Positions 22,037-29,739 of a stretch of 64,000 nucleotides of DNA are shown in pieces. The notes under the pieces were generated by a model that saw only the letters and a program-made list of their open reading frames with translations, did no database searches and was not told the origin of the DNA. A program made the translations under genes and the position numbers. This DNA is from Bacillus sp. AFS073361 (GTDB lineage: Bacteria; Bacillota; Bacilli; Bacillales; Cytobacillaceae): contig NZ_NUZU01000016.1 in NCBI RefSeq assembly GCF_002567005.1, forward strand, positions 1 through 64,000, written 5' to 3'. The stretch's first letter is position 1, and every line of letters starts with the position of its first letter.

Positions 22037-22287
22037 TGAAAAAGAAAACGGAGATCGCCATTGAGAAATATGAGGCAGGACATATAAAAGAGGCTTTACG
22101 ATTAGCCTCTGAGTTCCGTCTTGGCATAACTGAGGAAGAAAGAAAACAAATGAAATTAGGTTATGAGTGCATGGTACACGATGATTTTTATAAGCAGATG
22201 GGAAAACATCCGATGGCAGAAATATCAAAAGCGGTACATGTATTCCTGTTTAAAATTTATTTGCCATACAAGGAGAGGACTGCATGA
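22036..22287 (+). CDS. Hypothetical helical protein
   Basis: This 83-residue protein is coupled by TAATG to the DUF488-like gene and by ATGA to the next. It is helical and basic (EIAIEKYEAGHIKEALRLAS). No family. Confidence 0.6.
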   Translation: MKKKTEIAIEKYEAGHIKEALRLASEFRLGITEEERKQMKLGYECMVHDDFYKQMGKHPMAEISKAVHVFLFKIYLPYKERTA

Positions 22288-22439
22288 GGAAATATGTTTT
22301 TCTCGCACCTGGTCAAAAGGTGTATATATCGGAAGCTCCGACCCAACTAGAGGCTTTATTGAAATTAGAGAGGCATTTGAAAAAAGACGATTTGCTTATC
22401 ATCGCAACTTACTTAGTAACGGAGGAGATTACATCATGA
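22284..22439 (+). CDS. Small hypothetical protein (51 residues)
   Basis: ATG 22284 overlaps the previous TGA and an AAGGAGAGG lies upstream. The product begins MRKYVFLAPGQKVYISEAPT. No recognised family. Its 3' end carries the GGAGGAG SD of the next gene. Confidence 0.55.
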   Translation: MRKYVFLAPGQKVYISEAPTQLEALLKLERHLKKDDLLIIATYLVTEEITS

Positions 22440-22621
22440 TGTACAGAGTGTTATTTGATTTTGGAGATATAGAGGTAACGGTTTTCCATAGATCCGAGGA
22501 AAAAGAGAACGAGAAGATTGTAGATGGAGCCATACAACAAGTAATTGATAGAAATTTCGGGTTTCCGGGTGAACCTTCCATTAAGTCGGTTGAAGCGTGT
22601 CCAGAATGGGATGAAGATTAA
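22436..22621 (+). CDS. Small hypothetical protein (61 residues)
   Basis: ATG 22436 is chosen for GGAGGAG at 8 bp; a much longer in-frame extension would overlap two genes. The product is acidic, with VLFDFGDIEVTVFHRSEEKE. It looks like a phage early protein of unknown role. Confidence 0.55.
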   Translation: MMYRVLFDFGDIEVTVFHRSEEKENEKIVDGAIQQVIDRNFGFPGEPSIKSVEACPEWDED

Positions 22622-23043
22622 TGAAAACAGTAACGGAATGGTGTCCAAATTGTACAAACGAAGTGGAATTGGTTGCGGTCTTTGCTATCCAGGAATGTCC
22701 GGAGTGCAAGGAAACGATTTTCCCGTGTTCGATGTGTGAAGATATAAATTGCAGAAATTGTCCATTAGCGAGGAGAGAAAGAAACATGAAAACATCAGTG
22801 GTGCATTCATATATTGATAATTTGATAGATAATACCGATGGAAAATTTGATAAATTGGGCAGTTGTTGGTTTATCGTTCCCACTGATTGGCTTGAAAAAC
22901 TTGTGAAAAAAGAAGGTTGGAATGATTTAGAGGACTTTTACGACAATTATACTTATGACCACTCAGACGGTTATATGGAGTTGGCAATAGAGGAAGGTAT
23001 TCTGCTAGGTTGCGGTGCCGGAGTAATGAACGAACAAAACTAA
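22621..23043 (+). CDS. Zinc-ribbon protein with C-terminal helical domain
   Basis: This 140-residue protein starts at the ATG overlapping the previous stop. The first 50 residues hold CPNC, CPEC and the dense CSMCEDINCRNC cluster, i.e. two zinc sites. The remainder is acidic and aromatic. Unknown function. Confidence 0.6.
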   Translation: MKTVTEWCPNCTNEVELVAVFAIQECPECKETIFPCSMCEDINCRNCPLARRERNMKTSVVHSYIDNLIDNTDGKFDKLGSCWFIVPTDWLEKLVKKEGWNDLEDFYDNYTYDHSDGYMELAIEEGILLGCGAGVMNEQN

Positions 23044-23077
23044 CAACAAGACTAAACATAAAAAGGGGCATATTAAA

Positions 23078-23362
23078 ATGGCATATGTAAAATTGAAAAC
23101 TCAAACAGGCGTGGTAAAAGAATTGAAATTAGGATTTTCATGGACAACTTTTTGGTTCGGAGGTTGGGTTAGCATTTTCAGAGGCGAATGGTCAGAGGTA
23201 GCAAAATGGGTTTTCTTGAATCCGATCACTCTCGGTTTTTGGGGATTGGCTCAGTGTTGGAATGCGAATAAGAAAACCATCATTTCACACCTGGAAAAAG
23301 GCTATGAACCATCGACCGATTTAGATAGAGCGTTATTACAGAATAAAAATATCATAGGATAA
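23078..23362 (+). CDS. Small membrane protein (HrgC/DUF2628-like)
   Basis: This 94-residue protein has SD AAAAGGGGC. The pattern LGFSWTTFWFGGWVSIFRGE followed by WKWVFLNPITLGFWG-type hydrophobics is that of small two-span proteins related to HrgC/DUF2628. The C-terminus is soluble. Role unknown. A terminator follows. Confidence 0.6.
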   Translation: MAYVKLKTQTGVVKELKLGFSWTTFWFGGWVSIFRGEWSEVAKWVFLNPITLGFWGLAQCWNANKKTIISHLEKGYEPSTDLDRALLQNKNIIG

Positions 23363-23365
23363 CAG

Positions 23366-23395
23366 AGGAGGAGGCACTAGCCTTCTTTTTTTGTG
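23366..23395 (+). terminator. Terminator-like hairpin
   Basis: AGGAGGC and GCCTTCT pair around ACTA, followed by T6. Confidence 0.65.
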
Positions 23396-23405
23396 AGGTG
23401 TTTTA

Positions 23406-23648
23406 ATGGCAAAAAATGGATTCGTTATAGGAAAATGTTTATTTTGCCGTGATTCGATTTATGAGAATGAGATATGGATTTTAAACAATAAAGACCAATT
23501 GGCTCATTTGTCATGCGAAAGCAAAGCATCCGAAAAGGACAAGAAAATAGCAGATTTGGAAACGGAGCTGAAAGCGGCTCATTACCGAATAAGAGTTTTA
23601 GAGAGGGGGTTGAAAAAATGTTTGTCGGAAGTATCAACCAAGACCTGA
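23406..23648 (+). CDS. Small zinc-binding protein overlapping the Mom-like gene
   Basis: This 80-residue protein follows GAGGTG. CLFC (11-14) and HLSC (33-36) make one probable zinc site, and the rest is a coiled-coil helix (KDKKIADLETELKAAHYRIR). Its last 31 bp overlap the start of the next gene, whose SD lies inside it. In phage Mu, the zinc-finger protein Com is encoded just upstream of and overlapping mom, and switches on mom translation. The same layout here suggests a Com-like role, by analogy of position and type only. Confidence 0.55.
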   Translation: MAKNGFVIGKCLFCRDSIYENEIWILNNKDQLAHLSCESKASEKDKKIADLETELKAAHYRIRVLERGLKKCLSEVSTKT

Positions 23649-24925
23649 GAGCGTTGGTATCAGAAGTCACGAGGAGCTGGGAGACCGATGAAATTTATAT
23701 TGGCTGCTCCGGTAATTTTACCATTGAGCGAATTTTAAAAGACCGTGGACTAGATCTATACGGAAACGATGTCAGTATTTACACATGCACCATAGGGAAT
23801 TATCTAGCCGGGCTGAAAGAAGAAATGACGGTACAGGCTGAGGCTTACAAATGGTTGGAGCCATACATGGAACCTGGACCCAACCGAATTGCTACGCTGC
23901 TGCTCTGTACGAGCATGTTGGACGGATACCATCGGAACGAGCCTTTTTTCCAAAGGAGGAGAAAAGCCTACAAGGACCAATGGGAGAGATTACACGCTGA
24001 GACCGTGGAAAAGGTAAAGAAGGGCATTGATAATCTGAAAATGGCAGGATTCTGGCCCGGTGATTGTGTGGAATGGGCGCAAATGGCTCCAAACGATGCA
24101 GGATTTATAAGTTTTCCTCCAACATACACAGGGGGATATGAAAAGCTATATTCTGCTTTGATGGAAGTATTTGCTTGGCAGGAACCCGAATATGCCATGT
24201 TCGATAAAGAACGATTAGCCGTGATGGTGGATGCGGTGAAAGAGAAACGTTTTTGGATGATGGCGAGGGATGAACCCATTCCAGGTTTAGAAGGGTATGA
24301 GGTCGGTAAAATTCAAACCTCATTACGTTCTAAGCCTTTGACTGTATATGCGAATAAGGCTCCTAAGCGGATAACGATGCCCCGGCAGAATACGGAATTA
24401 TTGAAAGTGCCGAGGTTTACGGAAAAAGATGTGATCCGTGAAGATAGTCGGTTGAGCGTGACGAAAATATCCCAGGCACAAATGAATACGCTGCGGAGTT
24501 TATATCTGAATCCGGGAATTGCTCCGGCATCAGCAGGGCTTAATCTAGGGGTGCTCATTGATGGAAAGCTGATAGGGGCAATAGGACTATCCAAATCAAA
24601 TTACGGCACGAATGAGGCTTATCTCATGAGCGATTTCGTTATCCGTCCGGTGAAGTATAAGCGACTAAGCAAATTAATACTGGCTACCGTTATTTCCAAA
24701 GAGGTGAAACTGCTCATTGAACAGGCATTTAATCAGAGAATGAGGCATGTGAGCACCACGGCATTTACAGAGAAGCCGGTAAGCATGAAATACCGTGGAA
24801 TCTTTCACCTAGAGAGCAGAAAAAAAGACCCACCACGCTTGAATTATGGCAGCGATACTGGAAGGTGGACTTTAGAGGAGGCGATGAACTGGTGGAAACA
24901 GAAGCACATGAAGGAAATCGTATAA
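23618..24925 (+). CDS. Methyltransferase-like N-domain fused to Mom-like GNAT domain (DNA modification)
   Basis: ATG 23618 has GAGGGGG at about 8 bp; the longer frame from 23513 is the shadow of the upstream gene. The product has 435 residues. Residues about 20-60 (DEIYIGCSGNFTIERILKDR; LYGNDVSIYTC) resemble the AdoMet-binding part of D12-class adenine methylases. SFPPTYTGGYEKLYS (about 165-180) sits where the catalytic (D/N)PPY would be and appears degenerate. Residues about 285-400 are GNAT-like, with LNLGVLIDGKLIGAIGLSKS and an AYLMSDFVIRPVKYKRLSKL helix, recalling phage Mu Mom, which adds a carbamoylmethyl group to adenine. I infer antirestriction DNA hypermodification. Confidence 0.62.
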   Translation: MFVGSINQDLRALVSEVTRSWETDEIYIGCSGNFTIERILKDRGLDLYGNDVSIYTCTIGNYLAGLKEEMTVQAEAYKWLEPYMEPGPNRIATLLLCTSMLDGYHRNEPFFQRRRKAYKDQWERLHAETVEKVKKGIDNLKMAGFWPGDCVEWAQMAPNDAGFISFPPTYTGGYEKLYSALMEVFAWQEPEYAMFDKERLAVMVDAVKEKRFWMMARDEPIPGLEGYEVGKIQTSLRSKPLTVYANKAPKRITMPRQNTELLKVPRFTEKDVIREDSRLSVTKISQAQMNTLRSLYLNPGIAPASAGLNLGVLIDGKLIGAIGLSKSNYGTNEAYLMSDFVIRPVKYKRLSKLILATVISKEVKLLIEQAFNQRMRHVSTTAFTEKPVSMKYRGIFHLESRKKDPPRLNYGSDTGRWTLEEAMNWWKQKHMKEIV

Positions 24926-25827
24926 ACGAAATCAATAATGCGTTACCTGGTGGATTTAAAATAGCGATTGTCAAAGCAGAGGAGCTCGAATTTCTCGAAA
25001 AAAACGCTCGGTTTATGAGGAATGAGACCTTTCAGAACCTGGTAAACAACATTAAACGTGATGGAGCACTGTCACAATTGCCGTTCTGTTATCTCCAGGA
25101 GAATGGGAAATACAAGGTACTGAGTGGGAATCATCGTTCCAAAGCGGCTATTGCTGCCGGGTTAGAGGAAATTCCGGTCATGTACACGGATACCCCACTG
25201 ACAAAGGACGAGCAAATTTCCATACAACTGTCTCACAATTCGATAAGTGGAGAAGATGATCCGTTCATTCTCCTGGAATTGTACAACGAGATTGAGGATT
25301 TGGATATGAAGTATTATGCCGGGTTGGATGATAAGCAACTCGAACAATTAGAAAGCGTGACCGTGGAAGGTTTAACAGAGGCTCAATTGGATTACCTCAT
25401 GTTGACCTTTTTATTTTTGCCGGATGAAGCGGAGGAAATGGTGCGAGTTATTGAAAAGGCGAAATCCTTCATTTCCAGTGATGCCGTGGCTGTTCGGATG
25501 AAAGAGTATGACCGATTGCTCGATGCCCAAGCAAAAACGCAAAGCGCCTATAACATTCATAACGGAGCAACTTCCTTAATGCTCATTATGGATATATTTG
25601 AACGCCATCAAGAAGATTTAAAAGAGGGTTGGCTAGGTGAAAATGGAGAGCCATTGCATAAAGGATGGGCACCACTCAGTTCGATATTTGGAACCGATAA
25701 CGTTCCGGTAGAGAGTGCTGCCATTATTCAATCAGCCGTTCAGAAAATGATGAATGAGGGCGATATTGATGTAAAGAACAAATGGCAATTCATTGAATAC
25801 CTGGCTGCCGATTATTTGAGCACATGA
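24892..25827 (+). CDS. ParB/Srx-domain protein next to terminase
   Basis: GTG 24892 is chosen for GAGGAGG upstream; an earlier in-frame start at 24865 lies before that SD. The roughly 311-residue product has a ParB N-terminal domain (FLEKNARFMRNETFQNLVNN; DGALSQLPFCYLQENGKYKV; LSGNHRSKAAIAAGLEEIPV), where GNHR is the nucleotide-binding motif. ParB/Srx proteins often accompany phage terminases and DNA-modification genes and can have CTPase, ATPase or nuclease activity. It is coupled by ATGA to TerS. It is probably not the partition protein of this element, since ParA is 22 kb away with its own RHH partner. Confidence 0.78.
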   Translation: METEAHEGNRINEINNALPGGFKIAIVKAEELEFLEKNARFMRNETFQNLVNNIKRDGALSQLPFCYLQENGKYKVLSGNHRSKAAIAAGLEEIPVMYTDTPLTKDEQISIQLSHNSISGEDDPFILLELYNEIEDLDMKYYAGLDDKQLEQLESVTVEGLTEAQLDYLMLTFLFLPDEAEEMVRVIEKAKSFISSDAVAVRMKEYDRLLDAQAKTQSAYNIHNGATSLMLIMDIFERHQEDLKEGWLGENGEPLHKGWAPLSSIFGTDNVPVESAAIIQSAVQKMMNEGDIDVKNKWQFIEYLAADYLST

Positions 25828-26366
25828 AAAAAGCCCCTTATGAAAGACGAGAAGGGGAAAGTGTAAAGGCGTTTGAGGCGTTCAAAGTGTATAGAGATAT
25901 GGGCATGGATAGGAGTTTAGCCAAAGTTGGGGAAAAATTGGGCAAATCCACGACTTTGATGGAGCGTTGGAGTTCTAAATATGAATGGGTAGAACGGTCA
26001 CAAGCCTATGACGATGATATTGATAGGAAAGCCATTATTGAGAACGAGAAAAAGCGTAAGGAAATGGTCAAAAGACATGCCCAGGCGGCTACGATGTTCC
26101 AATCAAAAGTGGTGGAACGGCTAAATGGGTTGGACCCAAAAGAATTGTCTCCATCGGAATTAATTCGATGGTTTGATATTTCCGTGAAGATTGAGCGACT
26201 AAGCCGTGGTGAGAGCACGGATATATCGGAGGTGACACATAACGGAGAGGTGAAGGAGAAGCATGAGTACAACATCTTCCAACGTGTTGATAGATATGCA
26301 GACGTTTACGAGAAAATCGCAAACCAAAGAATATCTAGCAGCTTTGATGAAGGAGACAGTGATTGA
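25824..26366 (+). CDS. Terminase small subunit
   Basis: This 180-residue protein starts at the ATGA overlap. The N-terminal HTH-like region (ESVKAFEAFKVYRDMGMDRS; LAKVGEKLGKSTTLMERWSS) binds the packaging site in this family, followed by a helical oligomerisation domain. It is directly upstream of, and overlaps by 104 bp, a clear large terminase. Assignment rests on context plus the N-terminal HTH. Confidence 0.8.
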   Translation: MKKAPYERREGESVKAFEAFKVYRDMGMDRSLAKVGEKLGKSTTLMERWSSKYEWVERSQAYDDDIDRKAIIENEKKRKEMVKRHAQAATMFQSKVVERLNGLDPKELSPSELIRWFDISVKIERLSRGESTDISEVTHNGEVKEKHEYNIFQRVDRYADVYEKIANQRISSSFDEGDSD

Positions 26367-27630
26367 GAATCAGTATATTCCCCATGATCCAACACCAAAG
26401 CAAGCGGAATTTTTGCTGCTGCCTAATAAGGAATCGCTATATGGAGGAGCGGCCGGAGGAGGAAAATCGGATGCCCTACTCATGGCTGCTTTGCAATATG
26501 TGGATGTTCCGGGCTATGCGGCTATTATTTTCCGTAGAACCTACAAGGATTTAGCATTACCAGGAGCCTTGATGGACCGTGCTCATGGGTGGTTGGACGA
26601 AACCGATGCTCATTGGTCGGAAAACGCTAAGACATGGACGTTCCCGAGTGGAGCGACACTGACATTTGCGTACCTGGCGACTGAAAACGATAAGTACAAC
26701 TATCAAGGGGCTGAATTTCAATTCATCGGTTTTGATGAATTAACGCAATTCGAGGAATCTCAATATCGTTATCTGTTCTCACGTTTAAGGAGATTAAAAG
26801 GTTCCAGAGTTCCCCTCAGAGCTCGGGTAGCAAGCAATCCAGGTGGTAGAGGCCATGAATGGGTGAAACAAAGGTATCTAATCGAAGGACCGGACAAGGG
26901 AAGGATATTCGTTCCGGCAAAACTCGAAGATAATCCCTACCTGGATACTGAGGAATATGAATTGAGTTTACTAGAATTGGACCCGGTGACAAGGGCGCAA
27001 TTACGCTCAGGGGATTGGGATGTACTGCCGGACGGAAATAAATTCAAACGGCATTGGTTTAAGATTGTTGACGAATACCCTAAAGATGCCCGGTTGGTGC
27101 GTTATTGGGATTTGGCTGCTACTGAACCGAAGCAAGGTCGTGACCCTGACTGGACTGCCGGGTGTCTCATGGCTGAGAAGGACGGTCAGTATTGGATTAT
27201 TGATGTAAGGAGAGACAGGCTTTCACCGAAGGGTGTAGAGCAAATGGTTTACAATACTGCCACCATGGATGGGCGAGAGGTTCCGATTTATATGGAGCAA
27301 GAGCCTGGTTCATCGGGTGTGAATACAATAGATTACTATGCTCGTTATATCCTAGTGGGCTATGCCTTTTATGGACATAACACAACCGGTAGCAAGGAGA
27401 TCCGTTTGAATCCAGTTTCAGCTGCTGCTGAGAGGGGCAATATTCACCTGGTTAGGGGAACTTGGATTAATGAATTTTTAGATGAGTTATGTAGCTTTCC
27501 TGAAGGAAGCCATGACGATATGTGTGATGCTTGTTCCGGTGCATTTACAAAACTTGTTGAGGGTAGAGAGCGTAAATTCGCGGTTAATCCTCATGTAATT
27601 GGAGTAAAACGTGAAGGACCTAGATATTAA
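26263..27630 (+). CDS. terL: Terminase large subunit
   Basis: This 455-residue protein has an ATG with AAGGAG 4 bp upstream. The ATPase domain includes Walker A GGAAGGGKSDAL (about 61-72), the adenine-motif region FRRTYKDLALPGALMDRAHG and the Walker B FIGFDELTQFEE (about 158). The C-terminal RNase-H-like nuclease has RYWDLAATEP (about 280), EQEPGSSGVNTID (about 345) and SHDDMCDACSGA (about 425). It powers packaging and cuts concatemers. Confidence 0.95.
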   Translation: MSTTSSNVLIDMQTFTRKSQTKEYLAALMKETVIENQYIPHDPTPKQAEFLLLPNKESLYGGAAGGGKSDALLMAALQYVDVPGYAAIIFRRTYKDLALPGALMDRAHGWLDETDAHWSENAKTWTFPSGATLTFAYLATENDKYNYQGAEFQFIGFDELTQFEESQYRYLFSRLRRLKGSRVPLRARVASNPGGRGHEWVKQRYLIEGPDKGRIFVPAKLEDNPYLDTEEYELSLLELDPVTRAQLRSGDWDVLPDGNKFKRHWFKIVDEYPKDARLVRYWDLAATEPKQGRDPDWTAGCLMAEKDGQYWIIDVRRDRLSPKGVEQMVYNTATMDGREVPIYMEQEPGSSGVNTIDYYARYILVGYAFYGHNTTGSKEIRLNPVSAAAERGNIHLVRGTWINEFLDELCSFPEGSHDDMCDACSGAFTKLVEGRERKFAVNPHVIGVKREGPRY

Positions 27631-27720
27631 TAAGATTTCACATTAAGACCATATCCATTTTTAGTAATATAAGGTAATATATAAGTAGTTTATACTATTG
27701 ATATAAAGGAGAATATTACT

Positions 27721-27927
27721 ATGTCAGACAAAAAAATGCCAGCGGTTGGTTCTTTAACAATTCAAAAACGTGATGGTGAAACAACAGTATCAGTTGACCC
27801 AAGTCCTAAAGGAGCAGTAGCAGGTGTGGCTGCGGGAGCAACTGTTGGGGCAGTTTTAGGTCCTGTTGGAGCAGCGGCAGGTGCAGTAATAGGAGGAACA
27901 ATAGGAGCAATATTCGGGAAAAAGTAA
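27721..27927 (+). CDS. Glycine-zipper small protein (moron)
   Basis: This 68-residue protein follows AAAGGAG. Residues 32-68 are a Gly/Ala zipper (GVAAGATVGAVLGPVGAAAG, then AVIGGTIGAIFG) able to insert into membranes. It sits alone between terL and an oppositely oriented operon, with its own spacer and terminator, so it is likely lysogeny-expressed cargo. A superinfection-exclusion or bacteriocin-like role is conceivable. Confidence 0.65.
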   Translation: MSDKKMPAVGSLTIQKRDGETTVSVDPSPKGAVAGVAAGATVGAVLGPVGAAAGAVIGGTIGAIFGKK

Positions 27928-27986
27928 TAACCTTTAATTGATTAGTCTTATTAAAGTAACGCATGTTAGCCTAATACCCATATTTG

Positions 27987-28012
27987 AGGACCTTAGGGGG
28001 TCCTTTTTCTTT
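27987..28012 (+). terminator. Moron terminator, left copy
   Basis: AGGACC pairs with GGTCCT, then TTTTTCTTTTGG. An almost identical segment ends the moron region on the right (29233-29260). Confidence 0.8.
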
Positions 28013-28143
28013 TGGAAAATGAAATTGCAGTCATGGATGGCTAACGGAGAGGTTAACTTAAGAAGGGATTTATAAAAGTAATCAAAATAAAATAGAGATA
28101 AGAATAATGGGTCCTATAACATAGAGTGACAAAAGGATAAAGA

Positions 28144-28160
28144 GGCCATATTATATGGCC
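28144..28160 (-). terminator. Palindrome ending the minus-strand moron operon
   Basis: GGCCATATTATATGGCC followed on the minus strand by TCTTTAT. The flanking 28013-28143 shows no gene but has a copy of the dispersed CTAACGGAG motif near 28040. Confidence 0.55.
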
Positions 28161-28171
28161 CTGCATACTTG

Positions 28172-28336
28172 TTATGTAGTTTGCTGTGGTTCTGTTTTTT
28201 TCTTTTCTCTTGCATTGTTTACAACTGACATCAAAAAATCCCACAAAAGTCTCATTAACTCTTCTTCGTTGTTTTTCCAAAATATCTTAATAAAATTAAA
28301 AATCATTTTTAGTGCTGATACCACATTTGCTAACAT
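28172..28336 (-). CDS. Small protein, third gene of the moron operon
   Basis: This 54-residue protein's ATG at 28336 overlaps the stop of the upstream gene (TAATG) and GGTGGG precedes it. The N-terminal half is amphipathic/hydrophobic (NVVSALKMIFNFIKIFWKNN) and the tail is basic. Unknown function; possibly membrane-associated. Confidence 0.5.
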   Translation of the reverse strand: MLANVVSALKMIFNFIKIFWKNNEEELMRLLWDFLMSVVNNAREKKKTEPQQTT

Positions 28337-28668
28337 TATTTTTCCCACCACTTTTCGCTAAGCATTTTAGAAGCTAATTTTTTCATCATTTTAGTCTTAC
28401 CATTGATTGCTATATCTTTTAGTAGTTCAATAGCAACCTCCTTGTCTGATAGCTTTTCATTTTTATCAATTACATTAGTTGCTACCTTTGATAACTTTGC
28501 TGCATCGACCTGAAAGTCTTTATGCAGTTGTGTTTTAAGCTGATTCGTATCACTAATAGTTACAATATTGCTACTCTTAGCTGTTGATAATGCTAAATCA
28601 GTTACTTTATTCTTAAAATCTTGTTCAAGTTCTTTAATAACTGTATCTGACTGTGTGTTGTAAGACAT
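28336..28668 (-). CDS. Hypothetical helical protein, moron operon
   Basis: ATG 28668 has TTGGAGG upstream on the minus strand; the in-frame start at 28683 overlaps that SD. The 110-residue product is all-helical and Lys/Asp-rich (TVIKELEQDFKNKVTDLALS). No membrane span, no family. It is transcribed opposite to the late genes, so it is probably made in lysogens. Confidence 0.55.
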   Translation of the reverse strand: MSYNTQSDTVIKELEQDFKNKVTDLALSTAKSSNIVTISDTNQLKTQLHKDFQVDAAKLSKVATNVIDKNEKLSDKEVAIELLKDIAINGKTKMMKKLASKMLSEKWWEK

Positions 28669-28725
28669 AAAAAATTCCTCCAATAATAGTTAAGTTGGAG
28701 TAGGGAAAATCCCACTCATGAATGC

Positions 28726-29070
28726 TTAAAACAATTTCTTAACGATTGCTGTTCGAATCTTATCATCCACTTCCAGTAAACTTCTTTTTCCGTCTTTAAA
28801 TTCAACTGCTATAATATGTGTGCCTTTAGATTTAGCAGAAAGACCAGCCAACCAACCGACTGGACCTAATATAACACCACCTACAAAAGCACGACCAACG
28901 GCACTGGCGGCACTTTTCCGTTTCGTTTCATCTAATATTTCATATGTTTCTACATTGTTTTTTGTAAGTTCAATCCCCTTAACAAAACCGGTAGTGATCT
29001 GAGTAACTCCAAATGAGGTGTGAACAGGAAAACCTTCATAATCGCCTGCAATAACTTTGTTTTTTGCCAT
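28726..29070 (-). CDS. Glycine-zipper protein, first gene of the moron operon
   Basis: This 114-residue protein follows GGAGG. A Gly-rich hydrophobic segment, VGRAFVGGVILGPVGWLAGL (about 58-77), is flanked by soluble beta-rich parts. It shares the LGPVG zipper style with the oppositely oriented 27721 gene. Candidate lysogenic-conversion or superinfection-exclusion protein by context; no family recognised. Confidence 0.6.
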   Translation of the reverse strand: MAKNKVIAGDYEGFPVHTSFGVTQITTGFVKGIELTKNNVETYEILDETKRKSAASAVGRAFVGGVILGPVGWLAGLSAKSKGTHIIAVEFKDGKRSLLEVDDKIRTAIVKKLF

Positions 29071-29189
29071 AATAATAGACCTCCAAAAATAGTAATTATA
29101 GTAAAATTATACTATATAAACATATAAAGGAGTGATATAGTTCTTACTTTCTTAAATAGTATAAGTTCTAAAATTGAATGTGAAAAATG

Positions 29190-29223
29190 TACTTAAACTA
29201 AATGAAGTGCGTTAGTTTAAGTA
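29190..29223. repeat. Dispersed hairpin motif, copy 2
   Basis: TACTTAAACTAA (29190-29201) and TTAGTTTAAGTA (29212-29223) are perfect 12-bp arms around TGAAGTGCG-like sequence. Compare 8946-8979. Confidence 0.6.
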
Positions 29224-29232
29224 CGATATTCT

Positions 29233-29260
29233 AGGACCTAATGGGGGTCCTTTTTCTTTT
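29233..29260 (+). terminator. Moron terminator, right copy
   Basis: AGGACC pairs with GGTCCT, then TTTTTCTTTTGGA. Nearly the same text as 27987-28018. Confidence 0.75.
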
Positions 29261-29312
29261 GGACAAATACCAACAAAATTTAGAAGAGCTTAATTAAGGA
29301 GGTGATGAATAT

Positions 29313-29465
29313 TTGAAAACCTGGTATATGATGCGAAATAAAACAGGGAAGGAGATTAGAACTGATAGCAAAAGGAAAGCAAAGATGATGAGTTTTCTAG
29401 GTTGGAAGATTGTAAACATATATTCTACTGAACTTGTAAAAAAACCAAGGGAGCTGAAAATGTAA
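29313..29465 (+). CDS. Small basic protein (50 residues, TTG start)
   Basis: AAGGAGGTGATG lies about 9 bp before TTG 29313. The product has WYMMRNKTGKEIRTDSKRKA as its first part. Its stop overlaps the next ATG. Resembles small phage proteins of unknown role between terminase and portal. Confidence 0.55.
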   Translation: MKTWYMMRNKTGKEIRTDSKRKAKMMSFLGWKIVNIYSTELVKKPRELKM

Positions 29466-29686
29466 TGAAAAATGAAAACCTCTTTTTGAGCATTGTTGTA
29501 GCGATTATTTCAATCGTCATTATTTGGTGGGCATTAAAGGCAGCTTTGTTTATCGGCTGGGCGATTGGTGGCGGTATCGGTGTTCTAATAGCGATTTTAT
29601 TCCTATTCGGATTATTGGACTTAGGGTGGTTGTTTGGGCTACTAGCGTTTATTATCCTTTTCAACTTTATATTTGATTTATTCTAA
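29465..29686 (+). CDS. Two-span membrane protein
   Basis: This 73-residue protein is coupled at both ends by TAATG. Most of it is hydrophobic (FLSIVVAIISIVIIWWALKA; FGLLDLGWLFGLLAFIILFN). It is in the structural block ahead of the portal; its role is unknown. Confidence 0.55.
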   Translation: MKNENLFLSIVVAIISIVIIWWALKAALFIGWAIGGGIGVLIAILFLFGLLDLGWLFGLLAFIILFNFIFDLF

Positions 29687-29739
29687 TGAACCTTACTGAG
29701 ATTTTTAGAATAATAGAACGTTCGGCAGGAGGTGAAAAA

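Noticed and set aside
24892-25827. ParB-domain protein as the partition partner of ParA
   Set aside because: It is 22 kb from parA and coupled to terminase; parA already overlaps an RHH gene.
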